Below are positions 53,503-61,946 of a DNA stretch of 64,000 nucleotides, piece by piece (position 1 is the first letter of the stretch; every line of letters begins with the position of its first letter). A model generated the notes under the pieces. It did not search any database, was not told the DNA's origin, and worked only from the letters and a program-made list of their open reading frames with translations. The position numbers and the translations under genes are program-made. The DNA comes from Actinomadura coerulea (GTDB lineage: Bacteria; Actinomycetota; Actinomycetes; Streptosporangiales; Streptosporangiaceae), in NCBI RefSeq assembly GCF_014208105.1, contig NZ_JACHMQ010000001.1, positions 744,001 to 808,000 of the forward strand, given 5' to 3'.

Positions 53503-54876
53503 GTGATCATCCTGAGTGGCGTTCTCGTGGTGGTGGCGATCGCCCTGCTGGTAGCGGGAATCGTCGCGGGCAACGGAGACAGTGCACAGGTCTTCGGACT
53601 GGACGCCCTGGTGGTGATCTACATCTCGATCGCCGTCAGCATCGTCTCCGCGGTGTGCCTGGCCATCGGGGTGTTCCTGCGGCGCAAGGAGCTGTTCGGC
53701 CCGGGTGCGTCCCCGGGCCCGGTCCGTCCGAGCAAGAAGGCGCAGAAGGCCAAGAAGGACAAGCGCGCCAAGGGCAAGGTGAGCGCCCCGGCCGCGTCCG
53801 CTCCGGCCAAGGACGCGCAGGGCGCCGCGGAGGCCAAGCCCCCGGCCGACCCGGCCGAAGCCGAGGTCGAGATCCCCGCCCCCGCCGTCGACGTCCCCGA
53901 CGACGCGCTGGTGTTCGTCGTCCGCGGCCGCAAGCGCTACCACCTCGACACCTGCCGGCAGCTCGCCGGCCGGGACACCGAGGAGCTCACCTACGCCGAG
54001 GCCAAGGAAGAGGGGTTCAGCCCCTGCACCGCCTGCCTGCCCGACACCGCACTGGCGGCGCGCGCCGCGGCGTCGGCACCCGCCTCCTCCGACGCGAGCA
54101 AGGCGGAGACCGCACCCGCGGCCCGCAAGTCCGGCGCCGAACGATCCGAGAACGTCCTCGCGGGCCTCGCCAAGCCCGCGCCGACCTCGTTCGACGAGCC
54201 GACCTCCTTCGACGAGCCGACCTCCTTCGACAAGCCCAGTGCCTTCGACAAGCCCGGCGCGTTCGACGAGCCGGGCGCCTCTGACGAGCCCGGCGCCTTC
54301 GGCAGGACCGCCGAGATCCCGCGGGCCGGCGAGCAGGCCGACGACGACGCCGAGGACACGGGCGCCCCGAAGCGGGGCGCGGCCGCTCCCACACGCACCG
54401 ACATGCCCGTCGCGGGGCTGTTCGCGTCCGGCGACACCGCCGAGGAGGCCCCCAAGGCGCCTGAGGCGGCCGATCGCCCCGGCATCGAGACCGAAGACCG
54501 GCGAGGCGCGGGGCAGGGCGCTGCGGCCGAATCCGCGCCGCCGGACGTCACCGTCGACCTCGGCTCCGCACCGTTCGGCGGCCCCGAGCCGGAGGACGCC
54601 CCGGAGCCCGAGCCCGAGTCGGCCGCCGCCGATCTCACCGGGGAGCCCGAGCCCGAGCCGTCCGCCCGCGACGCCGCGGACGAGCCCGGCGACGACGGCA
54701 CGCAGGTCCGCATCCTGAGCGGCACCAAGCGCTACCACCGCGTCGACTGCGCCCTCATCGAGGACATCGGCGACGAGGCCGACGACCTGGAGTCGCTGTC
54801 GCGCACGGAGGCGAAGGCCCGGGGCTGCACGCCCTGCCTGGTCTGCCAGCCCGACCGCGAGCACGCCCGCGACTGA
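53503..54876 (+). CDS. Membrane-anchored protein with two HxxxC/CxxC zinc-like modules
   Basis: I do not recognise a named family for this 457-residue protein. Two N-terminal membrane helices (about 1-22 and 33-59) are followed by a K/A-rich stretch. Module A reads RKRYHLDTCRQL ... SPCTACLPD (H147, C151, C175, C178), and module B reads TKRYHRVDCALI ... TPCLVCQPD (H412, C416, C445, C448). The modules resemble the Ada-type metal-binding fold in pattern. Between them lies about 225 residues of acidic low complexity with seven six-residue repeats (PTSFDE type). The GTG start lies after the divIVA terminator, so it is a separate unit. Confidence 0.75.
   Translation: MIILSGVLVVVAIALLVAGIVAGNGDSAQVFGLDALVVIYISIAVSIVSAVCLAIGVFLRRKELFGPGASPGPVRPSKKAQKAKKDKRAKGKVSAPAASAPAKDAQGAAEAKPPADPAEAEVEIPAPAVDVPDDALVFVVRGRKRYHLDTCRQLAGRDTEELTYAEAKEEGFSPCTACLPDTALAARAAASAPASSDASKAETAPAARKSGAERSENVLAGLAKPAPTSFDEPTSFDEPTSFDKPSAFDKPGAFDEPGASDEPGAFGRTAEIPRAGEQADDDAEDTGAPKRGAAAPTRTDMPVAGLFASGDTAEEAPKAPEAADRPGIETEDRRGAGQGAAAESAPPDVTVDLGSAPFGGPEPEDAPEPEPESAAADLTGEPEPEPSARDAADEPGDDGTQVRILSGTKRYHRVDCALIEDIGDEADDLESLSRTEAKARGCTPCLVCQPDREHARD
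54181..54303 (+). repeat. 18-bp tandem repeat inside the zinc-module protein gene
   Basis: Seven consecutive six-codon units encode P-[TSG]-[SA]-[FS]-D-[EK], starting at residue 227. The first three units are nearly identical in DNA (ACCTC-TTCGACGAGCCG type), which points to recent slippage. Confidence 0.7.
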
Positions 54877-54882
54877 CCCGCC

Positions 54883-54927
54883 CCGGCTCGTACGGGCCCG
54901 GCTCGCAAAGGCCGGCTCGTACGGGCC
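54883..54927. repeat. 16-bp direct repeat between convergent genes
   Basis: CCGGCTCGTACGGGCC occurs at 54883-54898 and 54912-54927, 29 nt apart, with a partial third copy (CCGGCTCG) between. It fills the gap between convergent genes. Each unit may fold weakly, and a terminator role is possible. Confidence 0.6.
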
Positions 54928-54988
54928 GGAACGGTCTGCACCCGGAACCGTCTCCACCTGCGCCCCGGGCGGCTGGAGCCGTCCGAGG

Positions 54989-55789
54989 TCAGCGGCCGTG
55001 GTGTCGTTCGTCGCGCAGTTCGCGGAGGCGGTCCCGGCGCGCGTCGCGCCGCTCGCGGTGCAGCCGCCGCACCTCCTCGTGGTGCTCGCGGTGCAGCTCC
55101 TGGTGTTCGCGGTGGAGCTGGTGATGGTCCCGGTGCCGCGAGCGGCCGCGCTTCTCGCCCACGGCCCTGCGCTCGACCGAGACGCCCCCGAACAGCAGCA
55201 TCCCCGTCAGCCGGATGACGGGCGCGTCCGGGTCGACGGTGTCGTCCTCCGGGAGGTCGGTGCCGCCGAAGATCGTGACATTGGAGCCGATGACCCGCAC
55301 GCCCGGCGGCACGATGATGTTCACGCCGCCGAACACGCAGTTCACCGAGAGGGTGACCTCGCTCTTGCTGAGGACCGCCTGCCGGAAGTCGAGCTCCACG
55401 CCGCCGAAGACGCAGGTGACCGTGGTGGTCGCCTCGACCAGCCAGCGGCCCTTGCGCTCCGCCCCGCTGAACACCGCGACGACGTGCGGCGTCTGCGAGG
55501 GCGGGGGCGGGAGCGGTGACGCCTCCTCCTTGCGCAGGTCGACCCGCGGCCGCGGCGTGTGCTGCGAGGGCAGGTCGCTGAGCACGGGCTCCAGCTCGGC
55601 GTAGGTCCTGGCGCTGTAGACGACGTCGATGCGCTCGGCGTGCTCCTCCGGCGTGATGCGCCCCTCGGCCAGGGCCTCGCGCAGGCGGTCGGCGACCTCG
55701 TCGCGGTCGGCGTCCGACGCGCGCATGCTCGCGGGGGACGGACGCGCGGGCGGTTCGGAACCGGACGGCTGCTCGGGAAGATTCACGGA
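54989..55789 (-). CDS. DUF1707 and LiaF-like domain protein
   Basis: This protein of about 266 residues has an N-terminal DUF1707 (SHOCT-like) domain: RASDADRDEVADRLREALAE then GRITPEEHAERIDVVYSART. A beta-solenoid-like C-terminal domain of the LiaF/cell-wall-stress type follows (VVAVFSGAERKG, CVFGGVELDF, CVFGGVNIIV and FGGTDLP repeats). The last 55 residues are an H/R/E-rich helical tail (HREHQELHREHHEEVRRLHR). No membrane helix is evident, unlike LiaF. GTG at 55789 was chosen; the ATG at 55726 at the start of DUF1707 is the alternative. It may sense envelope stress, by family analogy. Confidence 0.75.
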   Translation of the reverse strand, partial: SVNLPEQPSGSEPPARPSPASMRASDADRDEVADRLREALAEGRITPEEHAERIDVVYSARTYAELEPVLSDLPSQHTPRPRVDLRKEEASPLPPPPSQTPHVVAVFSGAERKGRWLVEATTTVTCVFGGVELDFRQAVLSKSEVTLSVNCVFGGVNIIVPPGVRVIGSNVTIFGGTDLPEDDTVDPDAPVIRLTGMLLFGGVSVERRAVGEKRGRSRHRDHHQLHREHQELHREHHEEVRRLHRERRDARRDRLRELRDERHHGR

Positions 55790-55891
55790 TCCATCATCGC
55801 AAACGCGATGTGTCGCGAAGAACCCCATCGCGAAATTTCTCCGGACACCTCCGCCGCGACCCGGCCTGTCCGGGCCTGGTCGCGGCGGAGG

Positions 55892-55908
55892 AGCCCGCCC
55901 TCCGGGCT
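55892..55908 (-). terminator. Hairpin directly after ileS
   Basis: AGCCCG and CGGGCT form a 6-bp stem with a 5-nt loop, 3 nt beyond the ileS stop on the minus strand. It is a likely terminator before the DUF1707 gene. Confidence 0.45.
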
Positions 55909-55911
55909 AGA

Positions 55912-58900
55912 TCACGCCCTGCGGAGGTAGTAGGTGAGGCCGAGGTCCTCGTCGCGGGTCGCGGTCAGGCCCTCGGGGCGGCCCTCGGTCACCGAGGCGG
56001 CGAGGACCTCGGCGGCGACCTCGTCGCCGTGGGCGCGCAGCGCCTCGGCGAGGTCGGTGCCGGTGGCCTCCCACCACAGGTCGATGCGGTCGGTCACCTC
56101 CAGGCCGGCGGCCTTGCGGCCCTCCTGGACGAGCCGGACGGCCTCCCGCACCAGCCCCGCGCGGCGCAGCTCGGGCGTGACGGTGAGGTCGAGCGCGACC
56201 GTCTCGCCGGCGGCGCTCTCGACGGCCCAGCCGCTGCGGGGGCGCTCGGTGACGATCACGTCGTCGGGGCCGAGCGGCACCGCGCCGACGCCGTCGGCCT
56301 CGACCTGCGCCGATCCCGCGCGCAGCGCCCGGACGAGGCCGGCCGGGTCGGCGGAGGTGATCGCCTTGGCGACCTTCGGGGTGTCCTTGGCGTAGCGCTT
56401 GCCCAGCTCGCGGAAGTTGGGCTTGACCTCGTACTCGACCAGGTCCCCGCCGATCGAGGACAGCTCCTCGAACCCGAGGACGTTCAGCTCCTCGGAGATC
56501 TGCGCGCGCAGCTGCTCTGGCAGCGCGGACCAGCCGGGGGCGCCGACGAGCGCGCGGCCGAGGGGCTGGCGGGTCCGCACGCCGCTGGCGGCCCGCGCGG
56601 ACCGGCCGAGCTCGACCAGCCGCCGGACGAGCGCCATCCGCTCGGTCAGCTCCTCGTCGAGCAGGCCCTCGTCGACGGCGGGCCACTCGGCGAGGTGCAC
56701 CGACTCGGGGCCGTCCTCGGGGCGGATCACGTCCCAGACGTGGTCGGTGATGAACGGGACGATCGGCGCCATCAGCCGGGTGAGGGTCTCCAGGCACTGG
56801 TAGAGCGTCGCGAACGCGGCCGAGCCCTCGGCCGTCTCCGGGCCCTCCCAGAAGCGCCGCCGGGAGCGCCGCACGTACCAGTTGGACAGGTCGTCCACGA
56901 ACTGCGAGAGCCGGCGTCCCGCGCGGGCGGTGTCGAACTCCTCCAGCGCGGCGTCGACCTCGCGGACGGTGCGGTGCAACTCGGCGAGCGCCCAGCGGTC
57001 CAGGAGCGGGCGGTCGGCGGGGGCGGGCGCCTCGGCCAGCCGGTCGGGCGTCCACGCGCGCCCCTGCGCCTGCGCCGCGTTGGCGTACAGGACGAAGAAG
57101 GACGCGGTGTTCCAGTAGGTGAGCAGGACCTTGCGGACGATCTCCTCGAGGGCGCCGTGCCCGACGCGGCGGGACGCCCACGGCAGCCCGCTCGCGGCCA
57201 TGAACCAGCGGACGGCGTCGGCGCCGTGCTGGTCCATCAGCGGGATGGGCCGCAGCACGTTGCCGAGGTGCTTGCTCATCTTGCGGCCGTCCTCGGCGAG
57301 GATCAGGCCGAGGCACACGACGTTCTCGTAGGAGGACCGGTCGAACACCAGCGTCCCGACGGCCATGAGCGAGTAGAACCATCCGCGGGTCTGGTCCTGG
57401 GCCTCGCAGATGTACTGGGCCGGGTAGGCGTCCTCGAAGACGTCGTTGTTGCGGTGGGGGGCGCCCCACTGCGCGAACGGCATGGACCCGGAGTCGTACC
57501 AGGCGTCGATCACGTCCGGGACGCGGCGCGCCTCCGCCCCGCACCGGGGGCAGGGGAGGGTGACGTCGTCCACGTACGGGCGGTGCGGGTCGAGCGCGGA
57601 CAGGTCGCGGCCCGCCAGCTCGCCGAGTTCCTTGAGCGACCCGACGCAGGTGACGTGCTCCTCGTCCTCGCCGCAGACCCACAGGGGGAGCGGCGTGCCC
57701 CAGTAGCGGCTGCGGGACAGCGACCAGTCGACGTTGTTGCGCAGCCACTCCCCGTACCGGCCGTGCTTGACGGTCTCCGGGTACCAGTTGGTCTTCTCGT
57801 TCTCCTCCAGCAGCCGGTCCTTGATCTGCGTGGTGCGGATGTACCAGGCCGGGAGCGCGTAGTAGAGCAGCGGCGTGTGGCAGCGCCAGCAGTGGGGGTA
57901 GCTGTGGTCGAAGTGCCCGCCGCGGAACAGCAGCCCGCGCGCGCGCAGGTCGTCGGTGAGCGGCTCGTCGGCGTCCTTGAAGAACTTGTTGCCGACCAGG
58001 GGCACCTCGCGCAGGAACCGCCCGTCCGGCCCGATCGGGTTGACGATGGGCATGCCGTAGCGCTTGCAGACGGTCATGTCGTCGCCGCCGAACGCGGGGG
58101 CCTGGTGGACGAGGCCCGTGCCCTCCTCCACGGTGACGTAGTCGCCCAGGACGACGTAGTGCGCGTCGGGGATCTCGACGAGGTCGAACGGCCGCCGGTA
58201 AGAAGTCCGCTCCAGCTCGGTGCCCTGGTACGTGGCGAGCCGCTCGGCGCCCTCGCCGAGGACCTGGTCGACCAGGGGCTCGGCCACCACGAGGACCTCG
58301 TCGGAACCCTGCGGCCGGGCCGCCACGTACGTGACGTCCGGGTGGACGGCCACGGCGGTGTTCGACACCAGAGTCCAGGGGGTCGTCGTCCAGATCAGCA
58401 GCGCGGCGCCCATCTCGGCCAGAGGACCGGACGTGACGGGCATCCGCACGAACACCGACGGGCTGGACACGGTCTCGTACCCGCCCGGCTGGCCCAGCTC
58501 GTGGTCGGACAGGCCGGTCCCGCAGCGCGGGCAGTACGGCGTGATGCGGAAGTCGCGGAACAGCAGGTCCTTGTCGAACACCTGCTTCAGGGACCACCAG
58601 ACGGCCTCGACGTACTCGGGGTCCATCGTGCGGTAGGCCTGGTCGGTGTTGACCCAGTAGCCCATCCGCTCGGTCATCTCCTCGAAGGCGTCCACGTGGC
58701 GAAGGACCGATTCGCGGCAGCGGGCGTTGAACTCCGCGACGCCGTACTCCTCGATGTCCTTCTTGCCGGTGAGGCCGAGCTCCTTCTCCACGGCGACCTC
58801 GACGGGGAGGCCGTGGCAGTCCCAGCCGGCCTTGCGCGGGACGTGGTGGCCCTTCATGGTCTTGAAGCGCGGGAAGACGTCCTTGAAGACGCGGGCCTCG

Positions 58901-59085
58901 ACGTGGTGGACCCCGGGCATCCCGTTGGCGGTCGGGGGCCCCTCGTAGAACACCCACGGGGTCCCGGACGCGGTGCGCTCGAGCGACCGCTCGAAGACCT
59001 TGTTCTCCTGCCAGCGGCGCAGCATGTCCCGCTCCAGGGCGGGCAGATCGACCTGCGCGGGCAGCGGCCGAAAAGCTCGGCTCAC
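55912..59085 (-). CDS. ileS: Isoleucine-tRNA ligase
   Basis: IleRS (1057 aa) charges tRNA-Ile. It has the class Ia HIGH-type motif in GPPTANGMPGVHHVEAR, the editing CP1 domain (LIWTTTPWTLVSNTAVAV, and YVTVEEGTGLVHQAPAFGGD), DVIDAWYDSGSMPFAQW, the KMSKS-type loop GRKMSKHLGN and a long anticodon-binding region. Its length fits the longer IleRS type common in actinobacteria. GTG at 59085 was chosen: CGGAGG lies 8 nt upstream and homology starts here. An upstream ATG at 59154 falls inside the T-box. Translation is probably controlled by the T-box. Confidence 0.96.
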   Translation of the reverse strand: MSRAFRPLPAQVDLPALERDMLRRWQENKVFERSLERTASGTPWVFYEGPPTANGMPGVHHVEARVFKDVFPRFKTMKGHHVPRKAGWDCHGLPVEVAVEKELGLTGKKDIEEYGVAEFNARCRESVLRHVDAFEEMTERMGYWVNTDQAYRTMDPEYVEAVWWSLKQVFDKDLLFRDFRITPYCPRCGTGLSDHELGQPGGYETVSSPSVFVRMPVTSGPLAEMGAALLIWTTTPWTLVSNTAVAVHPDVTYVAARPQGSDEVLVVAEPLVDQVLGEGAERLATYQGTELERTSYRRPFDLVEIPDAHYVVLGDYVTVEEGTGLVHQAPAFGGDDMTVCKRYGMPIVNPIGPDGRFLREVPLVGNKFFKDADEPLTDDLRARGLLFRGGHFDHSYPHCWRCHTPLLYYALPAWYIRTTQIKDRLLEENEKTNWYPETVKHGRYGEWLRNNVDWSLSRSRYWGTPLPLWVCGEDEEHVTCVGSLKELGELAGRDLSALDPHRPYVDDVTLPCPRCGAEARRVPDVIDAWYDSGSMPFAQWGAPHRNNDVFEDAYPAQYICEAQDQTRGWFYSLMAVGTLVFDRSSYENVVCLGLILAEDGRKMSKHLGNVLRPIPLMDQHGADAVRWFMAASGLPWASRRVGHGALEEIVRKVLLTYWNTASFFVLYANAAQAQGRAWTPDRLAEAPAPADRPLLDRWALAELHRTVREVDAALEEFDTARAGRRLSQFVDDLSNWYVRRSRRRFWEGPETAEGSAAFATLYQCLETLTRLMAPIVPFITDHVWDVIRPEDGPESVHLAEWPAVDEGLLDEELTERMALVRRLVELGRSARAASGVRTRQPLGRALVGAPGWSALPEQLRAQISEELNVLGFEELSSIGGDLVEYEVKPNFRELGKRYAKDTPKVAKAITSADPAGLVRALRAGSAQVEADGVGAVPLGPDDVIVTERPRSGWAVESAAGETVALDLTVTPELRRAGLVREAVRLVQEGRKAAGLEVTDRIDLWWEATGTDLAEALRAHGDEVAAEVLAASVTEGRPEGLTATRDEDLGLTYYLRRA

Positions 59086-59094
59086 GATGGCGGA

Positions 59095-59270
59095 CCTCCG
59101 GATCGACGCGAACACGTTGACCGGAGGGACGAGGCGGCTGCCCCGCGGTACCACCCTCCTTGACCGTGCCGGTACGGCGCGGTCCGCTTCGTTCCAGTCT
59201 GGCGGCCGGGTCTACTGGGCCCCTCGGCGGGGCGGTTCTTCCGGCGGCTCCGGGGTGATCAGACCGCCGG
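59095..59270 (-). promoter_or_regulatory. ileS T-box riboswitch (short actinobacterial type, ATC specifier)
   Basis: The minus strand upstream of ileS carries the T-box sequence GGTGGTACCGCGG (59141-59155), which pairs with the uncharged tRNA end. Stem I (59241-59270) is a short hairpin with CCGGCGG/CCGCCGG arms whose loop contains the isoleucine codon ATC (59257-59259). A GGAACGAAGC-type segment lies between. The RNA segment CCCTCCGG (59121-59128) can pair with AGGAGGG (59154-59160) or with the ribosome binding region CCGGAGG (59095-59101). This alternative pairing fits translational control: uncharged tRNA-Ile frees the binding site. Confidence 0.88.
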
Positions 59271-59578
59271 GCTCGCCCCCGGGCTCGCACCGTCCCCGGG
59301 TCGCTCATGGCTGCGTGCGGCGGCAGGTGTCCCCATCAGTACCTGCCATGCGACTGCTCGTCCCGACTTTAACGCACGCCGGGCCCCCTCTCTTCCCCTT
59401 TTCCGTCCCCGGGGACACGGTTCCTTTGCGATCTCGTACGCAGCCGGGGAGTTTCCATGCGTTCGGCGACCGGGCATAAGCGGTCGGTAACACGGCCCAG
59501 GTTGTTTACCGTGCCCGAGAGAGGGGACCAATGCTGCCCGCACTGCCCGTTGAGGCGACCAGCGCGAGGGAGGCCGAC
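59271..59578. other. Divergent intergenic region upstream of the T-box
   Basis: This stretch separates the ileS leader from the plus-strand zinc-finger gene. It holds GTCCCCGGGGAC (59405-59416), a 12-bp palindrome, and CGGTAA-N15-TTACCG (59485-59511), an operator-like inverted repeat upstream of the zinc-finger gene. Promoters for both directions must lie here, but no clear -35/-10 pair was identified. Confidence 0.4.
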
Positions 59579-60298
59579 ATGGCCGGCGCGATGAGGGGCA
59601 CGACGCCCGCAGCCAGCAAGAGCCCGGGCACGGCGCGGCCGTCCCGGGCCAGGAAGCCCGCCGCGGGAACGGGCGCGAAACCGGGCTCGGCGGGGAAAGG
59701 CGCTGCGGGAAAAGGGACGGCTGAGAAAGACGCCCCGGAAAAGGGCGCCGCCGGAAAGGGCGGGGCGGGAAAGGACGCCGCCGAGCCGGGCGCCGCGAAG
59801 AACGCCGCGAAGGGCACCGCCGTGAAGCCGGGCAAGGCGGCCCGGCGCGGGTCCGCGAAGCCGGCCGGGGCGGCGGCGCCGGACGTGCGGGAACCGGCGA
59901 GGACGGCGGCCGCGGTGCTGCCGGTCCGCGAGGGGGAGCACCAGTGGACGCCGGCCGAGCTGGCCGAGGTGCGGGCGGGCCTGGAGGAGCAGATCGAGGG
60001 GCTGCGCAGAGAGATCGCCGCGTCCGCCAGCCAGATCGCCGAGGGCGACGCCAGCGACGGGGCCGGCGACGACCAGGCCGACGCGGGCGCCAAGACCTAC
60101 GAGCGCGAGCACGAGCTCGCGCTGGCCTACAATTCACAGGACCTGCTCGCCCAGATAGAGCGGGCCGTCCAGCGGATGGACGCCGGCACGTACGGGATCT
60201 GCGAGTCCTGCGCCAGGCCGATCGGCAAGGCGCGCCTCCAGGCCTTTCCGCGTGCGACCCTGTGTGTGACATGCAAACAACGCGAGGAACGTCGCTGA
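59579..60298 (+). CDS. TraR/DksA family zinc-finger protein with K/A/G-rich N-terminus
   Basis: This protein of 239 residues (255 if the ATG at 59531 is used) has a C-terminal DksA/TraR domain: WTPAELAEVRAGLEEQIEGL, ELALAYNSQDLLAQIERAVQ, then the C4 zinc finger GICESC ... RATLCVTCK. About 110 residues of lysine/alanine/glycine/proline repeats precede it and resemble histone-like tails. DksA relatives bind RNA polymerase in the secondary channel; whether this one does is unknown. The ATG at 59579 has GAGGGAGG 5 nt upstream. The gene lies between ileS and lspA, as in other actinobacteria, and its stop overlaps lspA. Confidence 0.82.
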   Translation: MAGAMRGTTPAASKSPGTARPSRARKPAAGTGAKPGSAGKGAAGKGTAEKDAPEKGAAGKGGAGKDAAEPGAAKNAAKGTAVKPGKAARRGSAKPAGAAAPDVREPARTAAAVLPVREGEHQWTPAELAEVRAGLEEQIEGLRREIAASASQIAEGDASDGAGDDQADAGAKTYEREHELALAYNSQDLLAQIERAVQRMDAGTYGICESCARPIGKARLQAFPRATLCVTCKQREERR

Positions 60299-60993
60299 GC
60301 GACTCAACGAACCCAGAGCGGCAGGCCGGGGAGACCGCGGTGTCTCCCCGGCCGCGCCGCGTCGGCGTGCTGGTCGCCGTGGCCCTGGCCGCGCTCGCCG
60401 CCGACATCGTGTCCAAGATCATCGTGGTGTCGACGCTGCAGGACCGCGAGCCGGTCCGGCTGCTCGGCGGCCTGCTGACGCTGCGCGAGACCCGCAACAG
60501 CGGCGCCGCGTTCTCGATCGGCACCGGTTACACCATCGTGTTCACGCTGATCGCCTGCGGGGTGGTCGTGGCGATCCTGCGGACCGCCCGGAACCTGCGC
60601 AGCGCACCGTGGGCGGTCTGCCTCGGGCTGCTGCTGGGCGGCGCGGTCGGCAACCTCATCGACCGGCTGCTGCGGGCCCCGGCCCCGCTGAAGGGCCACG
60701 TCGTCGACTGGATCCAGCTGCCGCACTGGCCGGTGTTCAACCTGGCCGACTCCGCGATCGTCTGCGGCGGCGTGCTGGCCGTCCTGCTGGCGGCGCGCGG
60801 CCTCCAGGTGGACGGGACGCGCCTCAAGGACGAGGGCTCCGGCGCGGACGAGGCCCCGGACGAGGGTGGGAGCCCGGACCCGGAGCCTTCCTCCGGCAAG
60901 GGGGACGCCCCTGAGGGCGGCGCCACCGAGGACGCCGCCGCCGGTGAGTCCGAGGGGCAGGCCGAGGTCCCGGCGCCGGAGGAGAAGTCGTGA
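60295..60993 (+). CDS. lspA: Lipoprotein signal peptidase (SPase II)
   Basis: LspA (232 aa from CTG at 60295) cleaves prolipoprotein signal peptides. It has four membrane helices, the motif [11 protein letters not shown], and the two catalytic aspartates in [12 protein letters not shown] and [12 protein letters not shown]. An acidic D/E/G/P-rich tail of about 60 residues follows, longer than usual. The start is ambiguous. CTG at 60295 overlaps the upstream TGA by 4 nt and has GAGGAA 5 nt upstream. Alternatives are ATG at 60271 (inside the previous gene) and GTG at 60340 with GGGGAG. The rluD start overlaps its stop. Confidence 0.93.
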   Translation: MSDSTNPERQAGETAVSPRPRRVGVLVAVALAALAADIVSKIIVVSTLQDREPVRLLGGLLTLRETRNSGAAFSIGTGYTIVFTLIACGVVVAILRTARNLRSAPWAVCLGLLLGGAVGNLIDRLLRAPAPLKGHVVDWIQLPHWPVFNLADSAIVCGGVLAVLLAARGLQVDGTRLKDEGSGADEAPDEGGSPDPEPSSGKGDAPEGGATEDAAAGESEGQAEVPAPEEKS

Positions 60994-61925
60994 CCGGCGA
61001 CGTGCGCAGCCTCCCCGTCCCCGACGGCCTGGAAGGCGAGCGGATCGACGCCGCCCTGGCGCGCCTGTTCGGGCTGTCGCGCGGCATCGCCGCCGACATC
61101 ATCGCCGCGGGCGACGTCGCGCTGGACGGCGCGCCCGTGGCCACCAAGTCCGAGCGGCTGCACGCCGGCGCCTGGCTGGAGGTCACGCTCCCGCCGCCGC
61201 CCGCGCCGCCCGCCCCGGTCGCCGAGCCCGTCCCCGGGATGGGCGTGCTGTTCGAGGACGACGACATCGTCGTGGTGAACAAGCCGATCGGCGTCGCCGC
61301 CCACCCGACCACCGGCTGGACGGGCCCGACCGTCCTCGGCGGGCTGCTCGGGGCCGGGCACACGATCGCCACGAGCGGGGCGTCCGAGCGGCAGGGGATC
61401 GTGCACCGGCTGGACGCCAACACCACCGGCGCCATGGTCGTGGCGAAGAGCGAGGTCGCCTACTCGCGGCTCAAGCGGGCGTTCAAGGAGCGCCGCATCG
61501 ACAAGCGCTACCAGGCGCTCGTGCAGGGCCATCCCGACCCGTTCCGCGGGACGGTCGACGCCCCCATCGACCGGCACCCCTCCGGCGACGGCCGGTTCGC
61601 GGTCGTCGCGGGCGGGAAGCCGTCCGTCACCCACTACGACACCGTCGAGGCGTTCCGGGCGGCGTCGCTGCTCGACATCGACCTGGAGACGGGCCGCACG
61701 CACCAGATCCGCGTCCACATGTCGGCGATCCGGCACCCGTGCGTGGGCGACATGGCCTACGGCGCCGACCCGACCCTGGCGGAGCGCCTCGGCCTCCGGC
61801 GGCAGTGGCTGCACGCCGTCCGGCTCGGGTTCGAGCACCCCACCAAGGGCGAGTGGGTGGAGTTCGAGAGCCCCTACCCGGACGACCTGGCCCGCGCTCT
61901 GGAGATCGTCGCGGCCGAGTCCTGA
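60990..61925 (+). CDS. rluD: RluA family pseudouridine synthase (RluD-like)
   Basis: This 311-residue enzyme converts uridines in 23S rRNA helix 69 or similar sites to pseudouridine. An N-terminal S4-like RNA-binding domain ([20 protein letters not shown]) precedes the catalytic domain, with the aspartate in [19 protein letters not shown] (usual HRLDxxTSG) and [20 protein letters not shown]. The GTG overlaps the lspA stop (GTGA). The lspA-rluD pair is conserved in bacteria. The precise RNA target is inferred. Confidence 0.93.
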   Translation: MTGDVRSLPVPDGLEGERIDAALARLFGLSRGIAADIIAAGDVALDGAPVATKSERLHAGAWLEVTLPPPPAPPAPVAEPVPGMGVLFEDDDIVVVNKPIGVAAHPTTGWTGPTVLGGLLGAGHTIATSGASERQGIVHRLDANTTGAMVVAKSEVAYSRLKRAFKERRIDKRYQALVQGHPDPFRGTVDAPIDRHPSGDGRFAVVAGGKPSVTHYDTVEAFRAASLLDIDLETGRTHQIRVHMSAIRHPCVGDMAYGADPTLAERLGLRRQWLHAVRLGFEHPTKGEWVEFESPYPDDLARALEIVAAES

Positions 61926-61926
61926 G

Positions 61927-61941
61927 CCCGGGCCCCGGGCG
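61927..61941. terminator. Hairpin between convergent rluD and azlD
   Basis: GCCCGG and CCGGGC form a 6-bp stem around GCC in the 21-nt gap between convergent stops. It could serve both directions. Confidence 0.5.
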
Positions 61942-61946
61942 GGCCG

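Noticed and set aside
59086..59154. Longer ileS start at ATG 59154
   Set aside because: It would place coding sequence over the T-box and the ribosome binding region, and the added residues have no homology.
55810..59163. Open frame of 1117 codons on the plus strand
   Set aside because: It is antisense to ileS, whose protein and T-box are certain. The translation has no domain character.
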